A stretch of 64,000 bases of DNA from Chromobotia macracanthus (GCA_036877525.1 JAZGTH010000041.1:682001-746000), one strand, 5' to 3'; numbered from the stretch's first letter, positions 36,300-61,544 are shown. Made by a program: numbers and translations. Notes: generated by a model from the letters alone, not told the origin.

Positions 36300-38480
36300 T
36301 GGAAGGAATATCCTTAATGTGTGTACTGACACCCATAGACTCCCTCCACTTCCACTGAGCTCCATGCCTCAGATAAAGAGGCATAAATATATCTTATACT
36401 ACTTTAGGGCAAATCTTGACATTATAACAATAAAAAAATACTACATTTTATTTCAAAGCTTTTATTTCTAACCATTTTTATTTAATGTTTAGTTTTAAAC
36501 AGACTTTTGACTATATCCTAAATTAAAGGTGGCCTGTTTTATATATACATATAAAAACAAAACAAAGATAATGCTGGTGGGTGGTAAAGACTCTCTTGCT
36601 TATCTGTTAATATATATCTGAAGATAAATCTGTATACGGTTGCAAATACTAATTTTAATTGAATAAATTAAAGTTTTTTTTAATTTAATTTAAAAAATAC
36701 TGATACCATAATCATAGTTTAAATATGCAGATTGCTTGGCACTGTTTTAATTTAAACACCTATGTTCATCTGCCTGACATAGTGGGATAAGAAAATCCTG
36801 TGTGTGTTTGGGTGTACACACGCTGTGTCTACGTTCATAGCATCACACCTCAGATAAAGACTCAGTCTCCTTGTGTTGTAAACTTTACATTCAGAACAAC
36901 ATAAACTCTTTACTCTATGTACTTCTACAATAAATATTTCATCACATCAGACAGTTTCTTAGTTAAATCTGTATAAGTTTGCAAAAACTATTTCATTTTA
37001 AAATATAAAAAAAACAATACAACCATCATAATCCTTGTTTTAAAACATGGGTTGTTTTGCATTGTTTTAAACTGAAACAATGACACCCTCATTTTGGAAA
37101 ACATTTAGCCAAACAATCTCACGCATCTTTTTTAACATTGACTGTGTCACACTGGGTTGGGTATGTTTATGTTATCGGTTGTCTTTTGATGATTTGATTG
37201 TTTAGCGAGTTTCTGGGTGTCCACCTCTTATAGACACATTCACTTTTCACAGTGTCATTTAACAAAGGTTGCTTGAAAACCTCTGTCATAGGCTACTAGT
37301 TTGAGTTCTGTGTATCATCTGGTGACATCTCAACAACGGTTCAGAGAAACTGCAGTAGTACTGTGGAAAATGTCTTTCCAGCCTAACAGTACGTGTGTTT
37401 CCATTTGTATGTTATGTATTTGTAAGAATATACATTAAAAATTGTTTCACTGTGGTATTTAAAATGATGTTTAAACTGTTTTGTGTAACGTTCCAGGTAG
37501 ATCAAACAACATTTTCCATTAAAACCAAGAACTGAATCAACAGGGTATGTTTTATCTATTTGTCAACATTGTTTTATGTTTTTGACTCAGAGCAGGCATT
37601 GGATACAATATATTGTCTGACACAAAGTAACTGAGGATAATATTAATAGTTGCCGCTCTGTCTATTGTCTGGCTATAATAAGAAGTCCCCTCTGTATGAA
37701 AACCAGCTGTAGCTTTTCTATGTGTGTAGCTGATAATCCTTTTATTTTCAGATAGACTGTGAGCTGGTTCATGTAATCCCTCTAAAATACAGGCAAGCAG
37801 CAAAATGTAATTACATTTATGGGTTTCTAAGAACTCCTATATCTAGTTTAAATTCAGGTTTTACAAATGACTAAGAAAGTGACTATAACATACAGGAAAA
37901 CTTCTGCAGAAAATAACTTTATCTTCTGAAGTATTGTGAATGGGTTGTCAATGTTTAGAATATACTCTTCCAGAGCTACTCAGACAAACTTTTATGTTTT
38001 CAGCTCTTAGAAAGCTTATTGAAAGGTAACATGGATCGTTATCACAAGATTTAGTTCTTATTCTGACAAACACTTTGTCATATTTCCAGTCTTTATCTCA
38101 GGGATTCTTGAGTACTGTCAAACATATATATTCTCTTTTGTCTTCATCTTAGGACTTTCATTGGAGTAGAATGAAAGTAGATTTGCATCAACATGAAAAG
38201 GCAAGACAGATGCATTACCCAAACCAAATCTCATGTGTTGTAGATGTATCGAAGTGTGAATATTTTAGTCAGCGAAGTTCTACAACTGTGATATTGTGTT
38301 GTCTTAATAAATATCTGTAGCGTAAGTAGAGAGTGTAGCAAATGGCCAAATGCTAAAGCTATACCATAACATAACACAACAGGGATCTCTTATTGACAGC
38401 ATGGCAATGATTTTTCCCTTTTGGTCTCACAAACCTGCCTGTTTATTCACATGGGTTTTGTGTCCACACCCCATTGATGT
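36300..38480. other. AT-rich spacer with a second diverged duplication
   Basis: No gene seen. Two similar blocks (AAATCTGTATACGGTTGCAA at 36,627 and AAATCTGTATAAGTTTGCAA at 36,966), each followed within about 130 bp by GGCACTGTTTTAA or TGCATTGTTTTAA, show an old duplication with about 340 bp spacing. Confidence 0.45.
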
Positions 38481-38805
38481 CAGGAACACTTTAATTTATT
38501 CACCTTTGTTACAAAATTCAGTAGTTTCAAAAGTAACTTATTCACCTTCTGTTAAAAAAATTGCATTACCTTTTAGTCAGGTTACAATGTTGTCAGACTT
38601 CACCTTACATTCATTCTTTCAGGGGTTTTTTTTCTTAATGTTTGCCAATATTCATAGACGACATGCACTCCAATGTGTTTAGCATGCCAGTTACACGTTA
38701 GTTTCATTACATGTCTTACCAATCCAAATTGAATGAAAACGCCGGTGAAAAGCATTTTAAATAAAACTACATTTTATTTGTTATCCAGCAAAATGAAAAC
38801 AGGTC
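38481..38805. repeat. Inverted repeat, left arm
   Basis: Reverse-complement match to 40,862-41,153. Blocks such as AGCATGCCAGTTACACGTTA and GTTTCATTACATGTCTT are identical, and the overall match looks near 85-90% by eye over about 260 bp, weaker for the innermost 60 bp. Confidence 0.85.
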
Positions 38806-40861
38806 AACTCTGAAAGTGGTACTAATTCATAGAGATTTGAAAAGGTAATACTTTCAATAGCACCAACGTGATGAAAAACATTAAGACCGCCGGTGAGACC
38901 ATTTTTTAAACTGCATACATCTAGTAAAAGTTGTTTTATGTTTATGTGGCGGAGGGGAATTTGCTACCGCCTTGTGGGGGATAAGTAAGCTCTTAACTAA
39001 GGAAGACTGAGAAACAGGATCTTAGTCCCCCCACCCAATGCTTTAGGTTTCAGTATAACAAGTGGTTTTATGTAGGTACCTATCAGGTTACTATGTGGTG
39101 CTACAGAAGAGGTGAGGTGGGCTCCAGGACTTATCTTGTACACGGTGGCTTCCTGAAGTGCGTGAGTGTGCAGAAAACTAAGAAACCCCCCCCCCCCCCT
39201 TCTCAAAACCGCCCCCACTCCTTATCATAAGAGACTCAAGTTAACTTGCACAGTTTCAGTTTAATTAAATAGAAATATTTATTTTAATGAACTATTAGTC
39301 TTAAGAGACTAATTGAATGATTTCTTTTCCCTTTGCTTCTTCAATGGAAAAGTTAAAGTATTTCAAATCCAATCAGTTCAGAATGAAATTCAAATATAGA
39401 CAACAATAAAGAAAATATAAACAATCAGTGACTGTTTTAAGTTGAACCTTAAACAACAATCAGTGTTCCACTTTTACCATACTGAAAAGTTTCACATTCA
39501 CAATGAGTTTGAATCAAATCAGTTCACCTCAAATTTGGAAGAATTCGAGAACTTCGAAAATCCAGAAAAAAATGAAACTCAAATCTATTCACGAGTCAGA
39601 ATGTTCGTAGACTTACAAAAAAACGTGTATGAATTACTTTGCAGGGAAATTCAGCTTCCACAGTTCCACGTTCGAAAGTTTCCTTAAAGCACAGTTCAGT
39701 CTTTATACTCGTTGAAAAGAAAATATTACTTGCTTTCAATGAAAACATTAATAAAGTAATGTACATCACCACCCCTGGGTCATGGACGGAGCGCTGAAAA
39801 GTGTCCGGATAGGCAGGGTAATGTTCTTTGACTCCATGATCCCTAACGATTGCTCCCGTGATCCTGAAAGAAAATGTTTGTTCCAACGAGGCCACAATCC
39901 TGACCAACGGAGATCAGCCCGAGAACACGAACAATACACGATGCCATCCAACGAATCAGATTTTCTCCTCGCAAAAATAACCAACGGCATCCACCACGTT
40001 TGAACTAACAAAAACAAAAATCTGGATGCAAATCACACACAAAAAACACGGGAGTACTCAACTCCAACACGCAATAACTTGATCAACTTTAACAGGCCTG
40101 TCACCCAGCTTTAGAAATCGACACATTCTTCACCAGCTCACCGCTGCTCTTCACCTTCTCGTTCCTTCAGTGCATTCGTCATACACACGTCGGATAAAAC
40201 AATGGCGGCGCCCGTGTCAAGTTTCAAAATTAAAGTCCTTATACTAGAATTCGTAGTTTCCCTACATTTATATGGAAAATATGTCAGCAGTAAGCACAGG
40301 GCATTAACTTAACGTAACTTCAGTAAAGTTTCATATTATCGCGTCAGTCAGAACAACATTGGTCAGGTGTGGTTGTTTGAAGATTAATGTTTGTATCTTA
40401 ATACTATCAACAAACACTTGAAAGATGAACTGTCATCACAATATGACAAACTAGAAGTGAGGACAAAACAACGGTTTAAACAAAGTAATATAATCATATA
40501 GTTAGAGTTTTTATTAATTTGATCCATGTCTGGAACTTGTTAATCCTTAAAAACATTGTTCAAAGATTGTCCAAATTACTCTTTTAGGCCGGCTGGAACA
40601 TCATATCAGAGAATACTAATGGTCTAACCTGTATTTGTATGTAGATTAGGTTGAAAAATGCAGAACTGAAAAATGAATTTTAGACCTTAAGATGACAATA
40701 CATTGTTACAAGGAGCAGCATGTTTTTCCTTGATGCAAAAAGTGTTGTTTACATTCAATGCTAACAAGTACTGCATTGTGTCTTCGTCTGGTTTCAGAGG
40801 AGCTTAATGGGTTGATATTCCTAACATTTAGATTGATCACACTTGTGCCAAACACTCTAGT
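38806..40861. other. Interior of the inverted-repeat structure; CpG-dense block
   Basis: About 2 kb between the arms. It holds a C-run at about 39,186-39,199, a hairpin TTAGTCT-TAAG-AGACTAA near 39,296-39,313, and a block at 39,780-40,215 with far more CpGs than its surroundings, ending at GGCGGCGCCCG near 40,204. Open frames on both strands there match no family I know. It could be the body of a DNA transposon or the start of an unknown transcript. Confidence 0.4.
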
Positions 40862-41153
40862 TTAACATTATCTGTTTTCATTTGATAAATAAAATGTAGA
40901 CTGCTATTTACTGGCGTTTTCATTCCATTAGGTTTGGGAAGACATGTAATGAAACTAACGTGTAACTGGCATGCTAAACACCTTGGAGTGCATGTCATCT
41001 ATGAATATTGGCATTAAGAAAAAACAAACCTGAAAAAAAGGCTGACAACATTGTAACTTGACTAAAAGGTAATGGATTTTTTAACAGAAAGTGAATAAGT
41101 TAATTTTGAAACCATGGAATTTTGTAACAAGGGTGAATAAATTAAGACGTTCC
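40862..41153. repeat. Inverted repeat, right arm
   Basis: Reverse-complement partner of 38,481-38,805 (for example TAACGTGTAACTGGCATGCT at about 40,957). Its outer edge at AAGACGTTCCTG runs straight into the Harbinger-like fragment. Confidence 0.85.
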
Positions 41154-41158
41154 TGAAA

Positions 41159-41712
41159 AAAAAAGTCCTCAAAAGCGAATGAAAAAGAAAATTTCTCAGA
41201 CGCAGAAATTGAAGTTTTAATATCGGAAGTGCATTCAAAACGCAACATTTTATTTTCAAGCGTACATAATGGAGTATCAGGTCCTAAAAAGGAAGCTAGA
41301 CAGCACATTACAGATGCTGTTAATGCAGTTTCATCTGTTAACCGAAAAGTCCCGGAGGTTAAAAAGAAATGGAAGCTTGACTGCAAAAAACGCATTACTT
41401 TATTTCGACAAAATCGTATATAGACAGGAGGAGGCAAAAAGCATCATACTGTATATAATTACTGTATATTATTTTATACATTTTGATACATTCATGATTC
41501 TAATAAAACAATTTACCTTTTATAATGTAGCACCATAAACGAGCAAAACGGTCGGGTGTTTTACGCACTATTTACGCGAGGCTGGGAGACAGTGTACATT
41601 TGCGTACCAACTAAGATTTGTAAAATACGAACATTTTAATGAATCCCAAAATTTACGTCAGAACAGCTTTACACAAATTTGTTCTGCTCGTGTTTCATGA
41701 ATGAGGCCCATT
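41159..41712 (+). mobile_element. PIF/Harbinger relic: Myb/SANT-like DNA-binding ORF and terminal region
   Basis: A plus-strand frame from about 41,168 to 41,423 reads FSDAEIEVLISEVHSKRNIL, then ITDAVNAVSSVNRKVPEVKK and KKW, the NAIF1/MSANTD-type Myb/SANT domain carried as the second protein of Harbinger transposons. A few residues after the last tryptophan are lost. The right end at 41,690-41,712 has TTCATGAATGAGGCCCATT, resembling Harbinger-type termini. No transposase ORF is present, so it is a fragment. Confidence 0.6.
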
Positions 41713-42029
41713 GAAACAGAGCAGACAGTTTCTGTTTGAAATAAAGCCAACTGAAGGATCTCTGACACAAACTTCAGCTCAGAAATCAGTCATGGAAAAG
41801 TGAAAGAGACAGGTTTGAATATTTATTTGAATACAGAGCCCGTAGCCTATGTTCAACAGGATATGCATACCATCTAATTTTTTTCTTCTTTAAAATTACA
41901 TATTTGCAAACATGGAATGCTGTGGGGGAAGGTGTAAATAAGAGAATACAGCTATTAAGAGGTTATGCAAACAAAGGCAGCTCTACAGTAAAATAAACAG
42001 AGGATTGTAAACCTGTACTGGAAAACAGC

Positions 42030-43441
42030 ACAATCTTTTATTTAATCGTTTAATTATGTTTACGTGCTGCTGGAGGGTGAAGGCACAGCAAAGTCTGCAG
42101 GGTTGCTAGAGGCTTCAACTCAAATCTCAACGCTGTAACACTGAACAGAACTATCCACAAATAAAGATCTTTTGTCTTTGCATTACACATTGAGTTTGGG
42201 GATGCTGGCATCTTCACACACCTCCTCCAATGTGGCTTACCCAAGAACACACAAGCAATGTGGTGTCGGTCAGGGGCCAGAAGGGAGTGGAGACAAAAAA
42301 AAAAATTCAAACAGTACAGCAGGTTCTCTTAAACAAAAAAAGGCTGCTTACACTCCTCGCATGACCTTGTAATGCTCAAAGCAACAGAGCCACCGATGGA
42401 TTTCAGAATATCAACAACAAAAAATATGGTAAAATGAAAGTAGAGGGAGAGTGATGATAAACATAGAACAGCCCAAAGGTACCCAATAGCACATTGTGCA
42501 AAGGTACAACGTTCAACATGTTTTGTATGTATTTTACACAGCACACAGCATTTTTAATTATTTTTATAAAATAAAAGCCGAAACAGTAGAAGGCAAAGAA
42601 ATAAAGAAACACTGGGGCCCAATACAGGTCCCATTCAGCTAATCTTTAATCCAACTCTGCTCCAACACCCACGGCTCAGTCCAGTGTCAGCAATTGCAAG
42701 TAATATTTAAAAGAAAATGGAAAAATTGAATTACATCTTCAGATCACTGATGTCAAGTCATTCCATTGAAGGTGATTTTTCTCGCCCTATTTCAACTCAC
42801 TGCGTCATTACATTCAGTCCTGCATTTCACCAGCCGGCCAAGCACACACACCCTTGCGTCCATTCACTTGCGCACACACAGCACAATAACATGCCGTTGG
42901 ACTGCGGGACCCTGATAGGGTGTGGGGAGGCTGGTTCCCTTTGCCAGCGCTGAAGATAAATGAGTGTTCAGGTACAGGGATCTCACACTCACGCACTCAT
43001 ATCTGCGCTCACACGATCTCTTAAGTGTGCTCATATCTTGTCGTTGGCAAGGTTCCCTTTTATTCTTGCCTCAGATTACTCAATATCTTTGTTATTCCCA
43101 TTGGTCTGTTGAAAAGACACACCAGATAGTTTTAGTGAAGTTTGCTCTCCAAGCGTGCTCGATTTAGATGGTCGGGTTTTGAAATGTCACCCATTCACTC
43201 GCACTCACTTCCACTCACAGCCATCCCAGACGTTTGGACCGTTTCCTTCAAAAGCTATGGAACTCCGCTCAATCTCTCTTGAATCTTGAAAAGATGCAGT
43301 CGTAGATCCCATCAGCCAAGCACAGCAGAACAAATTTTTTCCCCTCACATTCTCTCTCGCTCGCTCGCTCTCACTCCTAATAGTTTTAAGGTTGAACAGA
43401 GTGCTGCATCACAAACAAAATTCCACCTTTCATATCACCAT
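42030..43441 (-). other. kpna4: kpna4 3' UTR (inferred)
   Basis: Sequence downstream of the kpna4 stop codon in gene sense. A canonical AATAAA (minus strand) lies at 42,037-42,042, about 1.4 kb after the stop. An ATTAAA is near 42,644-42,649. The extent is inferred from these signals only. An AGCAGCACGTAAA string lies at 42,059-42,071 on the gene strand. Confidence 0.5.
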
Positions 43442-56472
<13,031 letters not shown>

Positions 56473-56700
56473 TTTCGTCGTCGGCTCTTTGTTTTCTGGT
56501 GTATTTATTTGATTATGTGTTTGAGTAAATCTATCTCACGCAGCTCCTGTACAAAGCGAAGTATTTAACACCAACGACGCGCAGTGTATGTCGGGATTGC
56601 CGGTGACCGGGCACAGCCTCGCGTCGGGGGGGCGGAGCAGCACATTTGACCCACAGCTCATCTTCTGTGCGATTCACGAATTTCTGAAAGTTTAAAAGGA
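56473..56700 (-). promoter_or_regulatory. kpna4: kpna4 5' UTR and probable core promoter
   Basis: Upstream of the ATG in gene sense the sequence becomes GC- and CpG-rich (56,575-56,640, including CGCGTCGG and GACGCGCAGTG), as expected for a CpG-type housekeeping promoter. The ATG at 56,472 is preceded by CGACGACGAAA, an acceptable initiation context (A at -3). No TATA box was evident, and the transcription start is not fixed. Confidence 0.45.
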
Positions 56701-56719
56701 TGATGTCCTCTGACACGTG

Positions 56720-58375
56720 TTTTTAATCCAATTACTGTAATTTATTTTAAGAAATTACAAAATAACTAAATAGATTACATTTACAATTTATATAACTTGC
56801 CAACTGTGTTATTTATTAGCTGTTTTTTTGATTTAGTATAGACCTTTATCACAGCGGAATTGATATTCAGAAGTGCTCGCCAAACCGGTGTATTGAATCT
56901 TCTGGTCAGGCGAGCAAAACAGTGGCCCGGCACATTGGATATCATCCTCTCTGTTGACATTGCCAAAACTGTACAAGGGATACAAGTTCTTTTTCTAAAA
57001 GTTTATTTTTAACTACAGGTCAGTTGCAATGTCAACGTATTATGGTTTCTAGTTATCCTGTTAGCTTCAGCTTATTACTTAAAGATACATTTTGCTACGA
57101 ATTTTGTTTACCATTGACGTAGCCTACTTAAAGCAACCTCTAAAACAGTATATTGATTTACAGAATTTGAGCAAATAAATTGTATGTCTGCGGTAAGTTG
57201 TTTCTATTCAGTTTTCGCAGTCTATGAAGAAATGAATGCTAACGCAAGCCTACTCGGCATGTTATCAATCGTTCATAAACAAGACTGACTTTTTAACTTT
57301 AAGCAGGATAAATGTAAAGTTAGCAGTTGTGATAATTTCCCTCCTTCGTTGTGTCAGTGTCAGATATAGTAAACAGAGACTTGTCCTACCGGTCAATGCA
57401 AAAGTACGAGGAGCCCCATTAACTACAGGTTGCTAAATGTTCGGAAAGTTCTTAATGAAACAACAGGTATTTTAGGTATTAAATGTATTTTGTGCTCTCC
57501 AGTGTTCAGTATTTGGACACAAATTTATTGAAGTATTTCAGCAGTTCTCCAGTTTAGATTTAGACATAACATAAGCATAACAAAATTGCAAAAAATCTTC
57601 AAAACAGTCATTCTGTAGGAAATAGACAGTTTCGAAGTGCATACTGCACACGAACGTACTCCGGCGTATTACTTTTAAAAGGACCTCCATCCCACCGTAT
57701 CAGTCTCATCCATGCTTTCCTCAGTTCTTTCTGTGTCGGGAAATAATGAAAAGTGAGATAAGGGTGTCATTGTTTAGAATTAGAGCAGCCCGGTATGTTG
57801 CAATAACACCGACGAGAGGATTCCGTCATTAGTTTTAATGACGGAAGCGGTGTTACCGTAAGTAATGATACGCTGCTTCACTTACCAGAAGTAGGAAGTG
57901 TGATACAGGTCTATTGATTGGGGGTATAGATATTAATATTCCATTGAAAACCAGTAAACCGAGTTCCTGCAGATGGCGCTCTGAGGCAGTCTAATATGAG
58001 ACACTAAAATATTATTCTGTTTTTCCCTATTTTTTATTCACCCTTGGTATTGTTATTTGTCTTTTTGTTGGGCTGTGCTTTGTCAGCTCAGCTTGGATTT
58101 CTGCAGTGGTGGAAATGGCCGAGATTCACTGGGGCTATAGTTGGGGAAATATTTTAAATAAAATTCCCCAAAATTCCACTATATTATTTATGAAATTTGT
58201 ATAGCGTTTGGGGGCTATTAAATTGATAAAGATGAACTGTACTGTAACTCCACCACCCGTGAGACATTATAAATATTATTTATTGTAGATAGTTTATGAT
58301 ACAATAGAATTAGGAGGCCTGATCATCTGTATGACATGTATGCAGTAAAATAAAACTTGAATTTTGTCAGGTATG
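56720..58375. other. kpna4 upstream flank, no gene recognised
   Basis: No coding exon was found. A strong nested hairpin lies at 57,804-57,855 (outer TAACACCG/CGGTGTTA, inner TTCCGTCATT/AATGACGGAA around AGTTTT). Confidence 0.45.
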
Positions 58376-58379
58376 TCAG

Positions 58380-58650
58380 GTGTCCGTTATGTTCAGGCAT
58401 CATGTCTTTTACTTTAAAGTTTTTTTTGTATTCCTTGTCCATGTTTTTTGTAGTCTTTTCATGTACCCCCAACTGTTTTCAGGTGTTCCTTGTTTCCCTT
58501 GATTAGTTTGGTATAGTCTGTCTCTTGTCTAGCTTTGTTTGTTTTTGTGAATTCTGCATTGTGAATTAAATGTTTGTCAAGTCAAATCAAGTCTCAATAA
58601 ACTGCACATGGGTTCTACTCATCTTCGGTGGATAAATTTTGACCAAAATC
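58380..58650 (+). mobile_element. LTR-like or retroelement 3' end remnant
   Basis: T-rich sequence with CTTGTTTCCCTTGATTAG, GTCTGTCTCTTGTC and an AATAAA in TCTCAATAAACTGCACATGG at about 58,593-58,612, the usual look of a fish LTR/retroelement 3' end. No internal gene. Confidence 0.35.
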
Positions 58651-59811
58651 ACTACCAGATTGATTAATACATTTAGTCAAATCTTATCAGCAACTGCTAG
58701 GGAGGTTTAAAAGTTGCAGAGGTCCAGTCATTCATGTCCAGCCAGGCAATGATGCTGGATAGTCATGGCAGTCCCATGCAATTCTTCAATTTTCAAAAGC
58801 GAGACCACTCTCACTCTCCCATTCTTTTCAATAAGACTTTCTATATTTGGTCCACTGTGGCATGATGATGCTAAATACAATTACAGCAATTACAGTGATA
58901 TTAATTAATGAATGCAACAAATTGAGACCTGGATTTGCAGATCAGAAAAAAACAGAAACTTGACTTTTCATGTTCTTGATTGTTATTTACCATTTATAGG
59001 ATGTTTTAGTATATTTAAACTTGCTAGCATGTTCAAACTTATTGCTAGGTGTTGTAAACATCTTGCTAGCATGTTTTAACATGGTCTACTATGTATGTTT
59101 AACCATGTAACTAGATGGTACTAGTTTGTTGGCTCATTTAAGCATTCCATCATTAAGTCTAATAAGTCCAACATAAAAACATAGGCCAACATAAAAACAA
59201 GCTCAGTCCAACATAAAGAAAAACTGGAGAACAAACAACAACTGGTTTTCATTTTTTGCCAATAAACTGAAGAAAGTAATATTTTGTATAATCTGGAAGC
59301 TGTAGTGTAATCTGGCAGGAATTGGGTGGAGAGTGAAATTTAAAATACACTGAGAATAATCAAACAGAAATCAGGTAAGTTGTGAGTGCTTCAGAACATG
59401 TATTAAACTGACCAAATAACGTTACTGATACTAGTCTGTAGTTTGATTCTGAGGGGTAGTGACAAGATGAAGCCAAGGACCAGTTACTGATATACTATGG
59501 GGTTCCATTAGTGCCAAAAATGTGTCGTCTGTATATGTCATCCTCCCTGTAGTAAACTTGTTTTCTGTTTATGTCGCCCTGGCTTTCATCTTCATGATTT
59601 CAGCATAATATTCAAGGAATAAACAGTGTTTCTATATGAGGTAAGATAATGTCTGTTTAAATCGACCCAGCTGATTATTTATTTGTAAAATCATTTAACA
59701 TATTTTCTGATCAATAAAAGATTTAACTGATCACTATGTGGCTTGATTCAGCGCACTCATTCTACAAGTTTTGTAATTTGTTTACAAATAATCTTTACTA
59801 CTTCTTTAATT
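58650..59811. other. AT-rich spacer without recognisable gene
   Basis: Short imperfect repeats of TTGCTAGCATGTT/TTGCTAGGTGTTG near 59,020-59,075. Nothing else was recognised. Confidence 0.4.
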
Positions 59812-60760
59812 AGTCAAGTCAAGTCAAGTTGAGCTTTATTGTCATTCCGCTATATGTGGGGACATACAGTGGAACGAAATGTCGTGCCTCACAGGACCAC
59901 GGTGCTACATAAATACAGACATACAACAATGACGTGAAACAGTATAAATCTGAACACAAATACTAACAGAATTAGATTATAAATATACTATATATAAAGT
60001 TGCCTATACATAAACTATTAAATACAAACTATACAAATGTTCCACATAAATATTGCACAAGGAAAAAGAATGCCAAGCACTGTTCCTGGCTGGAGAACAG
60101 TACAAGATGATCTGTAGTGCATGGGCTTGTAAACATACATGAGTCTTTTTGTGGGATTATGTACCCTCAGTTGTAAAAAGTGTCTAGTGCACATAGAGGA
60201 GAGTGTGTTACTACAGGTGGTCTGTGCGGCCTACTCACCTGTGTGTAGCACACTCAGAATTGCACAAGGGAGAAATAAAAAAATATATATATATATATTT
60301 AAGAGGTATGAGGTTTTTCAGAGGGGGGCCGTGCTTGAGATCAGGGCTCTCACAGCCTGGGGGAAAAAGCTGTTGAGCAGTCTGGCAGTGCGGGCTCTGA
60401 TGCTCCGGTACCGTTTTCCTGACGGCAGGAGCAGGAAGAGACTGTGTGAGGGATGGGTGGGGTCCTTTACGATGCTGGTGGCTTTGTTGGAGCATCGTGA
60501 AAGGAAAATGTCCAGGATGGAGGGGAGAGGGGCACAGATGATCTTTGCAGCTGTGTTCACTGTCCGCTGGAGGGTCTTGCGGTCTGCGGCGCTGCAGTTC
60601 CCATACCAGACAGTGATGCAGCTGGTCAGCACACTCTCAATGGTTCCCCTGTAGAACATGGTGAGGATTGGTGGAGGGAGACTTGCTCTTTTCAGCCGGC
60701 GGAGAAAGTGTAGGCGCTGTTGTGCCTTTTTGGCACACACCTTATGTAGCATTTCCAACT
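59812..60760 (-). mobile_element. LINE ORF2 C-terminus and 3' UTR
   Basis: An open minus-strand frame at 60,758-60,318 reads KAQQRLHFLRRLKRASLPPP, TMFYRGTIESVLTSCITVWY and LLPSGKRYRSIRARTARLL, the C-terminal end of the ORF2 of a fish non-LTR element (Rex1/L2-like). The 3' UTR follows to about 59,812 (in sense ending ...CAATAAAGCTCAACTTGACT). 5'-truncated, same family as 262-775. The C-terminus is nearly intact, so this insertion is younger than most here. Confidence 0.85.
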
Positions 60761-61540
60761 GTTTACAAACAATTTGTAACTTTTAATATCATAATTTAAA
60801 AAATACAGAATGTCATGGTTAACAACGATTTGAATGCTTGTCTCATTACCTGTACATTCTTACTTCTTAACTCTTGTTATATAAAATGTATAAATTACTG
60901 ACTACAGCAGCATATTAAATACAAAACACATTTACTCACTTTTTGTATTTGTTTATTAAATGTAAAATGGAACTACTTACCTTCACAAGGTAACATTCAC
61001 ATTCAAAAATAGACAGAGGCTAGTTGACACAGCTATATCTCAGACTATGAAATTAAGTCAAAATCATCTTACAGTTTTTTTTATTTATTTCTTCACTCTG
61101 ACTGTTGTTATACCTCTTGGGTAAACAACAATATGCCTCACTTTGTAAATGTAAAAACATTTCAAGTACAAAAACTAAAACTGACATGTTACATATACAA
61201 CCTAAAAAAATGTTGCACATGACATGAGTTCATGCAAAACAGTAATTCCCACACCATTCACATTTTGCTGATGTGTTGAAACAAAAGTTTTAATTGTGTA
61301 AACTCGTCTGTAGAAAGTATTCCCTCCTGATATGTGGACTCTTCCTATCACGCCTATCATTCAGTAAGAAATGGACTGTTCCAAACTTTCCATAGGAGTT
61401 GGCAGGTGACAAAGAAGTGCACTGTAGCAGAGTTTAGCTTCATGTTGTAAATAGTTTGTGTGTGTGTGTGAGAAACGTTCATTTTAATACTTTTGGCCCT
61501 GTTAAATTAAAAGTGTCTCACTCACATTGCATTATAGCAA
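60761..61540. other. AT-rich spacer
   Basis: No gene or repeat recognised before the presumed LTR of retroviral copy 3. Confidence 0.4.
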
Positions 61541-61544
61541 TACT

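Noticed and set aside
40202..40310. Possible first coding exon starting MAAPVSSFK on the plus strand
   Set aside because: Opens with an attractive ATGGCGGCGCCCG context but runs into ordinary AT-rich sequence, with no donor or family match that I can support. The minus-strand promoter reading is equally plausible.
60139..60654. 171-residue plus-strand open frame
   Set aside because: It is the antisense shadow of the LINE ORF2 C-terminus read on the minus strand at 60,758-60,318.
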